Below, one piece after another: positions 5,960-7,343 of a DNA stretch of 7,343 nt. Position numbers and translations under genes: made by a program. Source of the DNA: Ilumatobacter sp. (GTDB lineage: Bacteria; Actinomycetota; Acidimicrobiia; Acidimicrobiales; Ilumatobacteraceae); the NCBI GenBank assembly GCA_029263275.1, contig JAJCXU010000293.1, forward strand, positions 1 through 7,343, read 5' to 3'. Each line of letters begins with the position of its first letter. Within the stretch, counting starts at the first letter, position 1. The notes beneath the pieces are model-generated. The model saw only the letters and a program-made list of their open reading frames with translations. It was not told the origin of the DNA and did no database searches.

Positions 5960-7343
5960 CAGTTCTCGCCTTTCTCGTCGGCGCCGCCAGAGGCCGCGCC
6001 GTAGTTCGACTTGCTGTCGACGACGGGCTCAGCCGACATCACTGTGGGCGGCTCGACGAAGTTGTTTGCCGGGGCCGGTGAGGTGGTGGCCCACTCGAGT
6101 GTCTGGCCGTCGTAGGGGTCGTCGACGGCGTCGTTGTCGTCGTCCATCACCGCCTGGATGAGCATTCCGACGAAAGCGAGGACCGTGAGAGCCATCAGTA
6201 CGTGGCCGACGATCACGACGGTGGTGTAGGCGTCGCGCTGCTCGTCGAATCCGGCGACGTAGTGAGGGAGTGAAGCGAGCACGGTGGCCAGCGCGCCGAG
6301 GCCAGCGAGGGGCAACAGCTTGGCTGCGTTGAGGTGCACACCCCAGAGCTTCGGAGCCCAGTGGGCCATTCCGCCAATGACCGCCAGGACGAGGCCGTAG
6401 ACGACGTAGACCAGCGCGCCCTCTTCGAAGGTCGAGTCCCGAAGTTTGAGGTCTTCGATGGCGTACATCGCGTTGCCGAGCATCCCGACCATCACCATGC
6501 CGGAGCCAAGGAGGCCGAACGCCATTGCTGGCGTGAGGTTGGGCCGGGCGCCTCGGATCGGTTTGGCGACGAACAGCGCCATCAGCACCACGACCGTGAG
6601 GCCGAGCAGCGGAACCATGTTGAAGAAGGCCGATGGCACGATGTCGGCGATGGCGTCCTCACCAAACGTGTCGACCTCGGCCACACCGAAGATGGCCTGC
6701 TGGGTGACACCGCCGAACGCCGCGGCGCCAACGAGTGCGAAACCGGCGTACATGACGCCGCGTGCAGGTGTGCGCTGCTTGAACAGCAGTGCGGCGCCCT
6801 CGGCGAGCACACCGAGTGCAGGGATGGCGAACAAGAAGCTGGTGGGCTGCGTGAAGATCCAGAGGGCCCAGTCGTAGATGGCGGTGTTGCCACCGAATGC
6901 TTCGCGACCGTTGCGGTGGTCGACGAACAGGTAGGCGAGCGTTCCGAGCAGGACCGGCATCACCAGAACCAGGCCGAGCCCAGTGACCAGCGCCGACATC
7001 GAGAAGAACGGCACACGACGCATCGTCATTCCGGGGGCCCGCGTGGTGAGCACACTGACGGCGATCGACGCACCTGCAGCAGCCAGGCCGATGGCCATCA
7101 GGCCAAGGGCACCGAGGTAGAGATCGACCATGTCGGCGTCGCCACCGAAGCCGCCGCCGTCGTTGATGAGGGCAACGGCACTGAGAACCAGGCCGCCGAC
7201 CCACATCCAGAAGCCGGTCGCAGCCAGCCGTGGGAACGCAAGTGCTCGCGCGCCGAGCTGCATCGGGACAACCGCGAGACAGAGCCCGACAGCGAGCGGG
7301 AGCAACGTGGCGAACACGAGGCCGACCCGCCAAGCGTCGAACA
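5959..7343 (-). CDS. Subunit I-like haem-copper oxidase paralogue lacking all metal ligands (5' end cut off by window)
   Basis: The frame is open to the window edge, so the GTG at 7317 is an internal Val and helix 1 is missing. About 11 helices corresponding to CtaD helices 2-12 are visible. Homology is clear: PMQLGARALAFPRL against PLQIGARDVAFPRL, TRAPGMTM against MRAPGMTM, WIF-P-(x)7-PA-G around the former CuB site, and a tail DPYDGQTLEWATTSP against DPWDARSLEWITSSP. Counting from Val 7317, the CtaD ligand positions are replaced: His272 by Gln157, His321/His322 by Gln206/Gln207, His407 by Gly300 and His409 by Leu302. The codon at 7330-7332 gives Trp where CtaD has His94. Tyr276 becomes Phe, Glu274 Thr, Asp123 Ala, Asn130 Ala and Lys350 Phe. 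It should bind neither haem nor CuB in the known way and cannot be a standard oxidase. The intact frame, normal codon use and coupling to the next gene argue against a pseudogene. A structural or assembly role is inferred. Confidence 0.88.
   Translation of the reverse strand, partial: FDAWRVGLVFATLLPLAVGLCLAVVPMQLGARALAFPRLAATGFWMWVGGLVLSAVALINDGGGFGGDADMVDLYLGALGLMAIGLAAAGASIAVSVLTTRAPGMTMRRVPFFSMSALVTGLGLVLVMPVLLGTLAYLFVDHRNGREAFGGNTAIYDWALWIFTQPTSFLFAIPALGVLAEGAALLFKQRTPARGVMYAGFALVGAAAFGGVTQQAIFGVAEVDTFGEDAIADIVPSAFFNMVPLLGLTVVVLMALFVAKPIRGARPNLTPAMAFGLLGSGMVMVGMLGNAMYAIEDLKLRDSTFEEGALVYVVYGLVLAVIGGMAHWAPKLWGVHLNAAKLLPLAGLGALATVLASLPHYVAGFDEQRDAYTTVVIVGHVLMALTVLAFVGMLIQAVMDDDNDAVDDPYDGQTLEWATTSPAPANNFVEPPTVMSAEPVVDSKSNYGAASGGADEKGEN
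5969..5973 (-). promoter_or_regulatory. Ribosome binding site of the subunit III-like gene
   Basis: AAAGG lies 9 bases before the ATG at 5959 and inside the last codons of the subunit I-like gene, whose stop shares one base with that ATG. Confidence 0.5.

Noticed and set aside
7315..7317. GTG at 7317 as the real start of the subunit I-like protein
   Set aside because: The frame continues to the window edge and the upstream residues (FDAWRVGL) align without gaps with CtaD helix 2, so this codon is an internal Val.
5959..7343. Calling the subunit I-like gene a decayed pseudogene
   Set aside because: There are no stops or frameshifts over 460 codons, conserved segments and the tail motif persist, and the stop-start overlap with the next gene is intact.

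Overview
The window is one tightly packed block of seven same-direction genes, all on the minus strand, encoding a caa3-type (A-family) haem-copper cytochrome c oxidase and its associated membrane proteins. In transcription order, from high to low coordinates, they are: a partial subunit I-like protein, a subunit III-like protein, a CtaF-like multidomain membrane protein, subunit II with a fused cytochrome c domain (ctaC), subunit I (ctaD), subunit III (ctaE), and the start of a small subunit IV. No junction exceeds 17 bases and four of the six are overlaps (1, 4 or 8 bases) or gaps of only 4 bases. The set therefore reads as one translationally coupled operon whose promoter and terminator lie outside the window. 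I see no RNA gene, mobile element, CRISPR array or gene-free stretch.

The DNA is GC-rich. The CtaF-like protein, the 5-helix subunit III and the subunit I sequence style point to a high-GC actinobacterium. My best guess is the class Acidimicrobiia (Ilumatobacter-like); this is inferred from remembered family resemblance, not from a search.

The downstream half (1-4168) is a normal-looking oxidase. Subunit II has all CuA ligands plus a CxxCH haem c domain. Subunit I has all six metal-binding histidines, the His-Tyr HPEVY motif, and the D- and K-channel residues. Subunit III has its conserved Glu and the YWHFVD signature. Together they should oxidise cytochrome c, reduce O2 to water and pump protons.

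The upstream half (4165-7343) is the unusual part. It begins with a second subunit I/subunit III pair in the same gene order. The subunit I copy keeps the fold, long conserved stretches and the C-terminal tail motif of the family, but every one of the six metal-ligand histidines is replaced (Trp, Gln, Gln, Gln, Gly, Leu), as are the cross-link Tyr and the D- and K-channel residues. The subunit III copy is degenerate at its own signature residues. Both reading frames are intact, so they look like maintained, haem-free and copper-free 'pseudo-oxidase' subunits rather than decaying pseudogenes. They are followed by a 403-residue protein whose first four helices resemble actinobacterial CtaF (subunit IV). 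Three more helices and an extracytoplasmic domain follow, the latter perhaps a cupredoxin fold without copper ligands. One helical hairpin of this protein is repeated, without gaps, at the extended C-terminus of the true subunit I. A reasonable hypothesis is that these three proteins form an accessory or assembly module that docks on the active oxidase; the sequence alone does not prove it.
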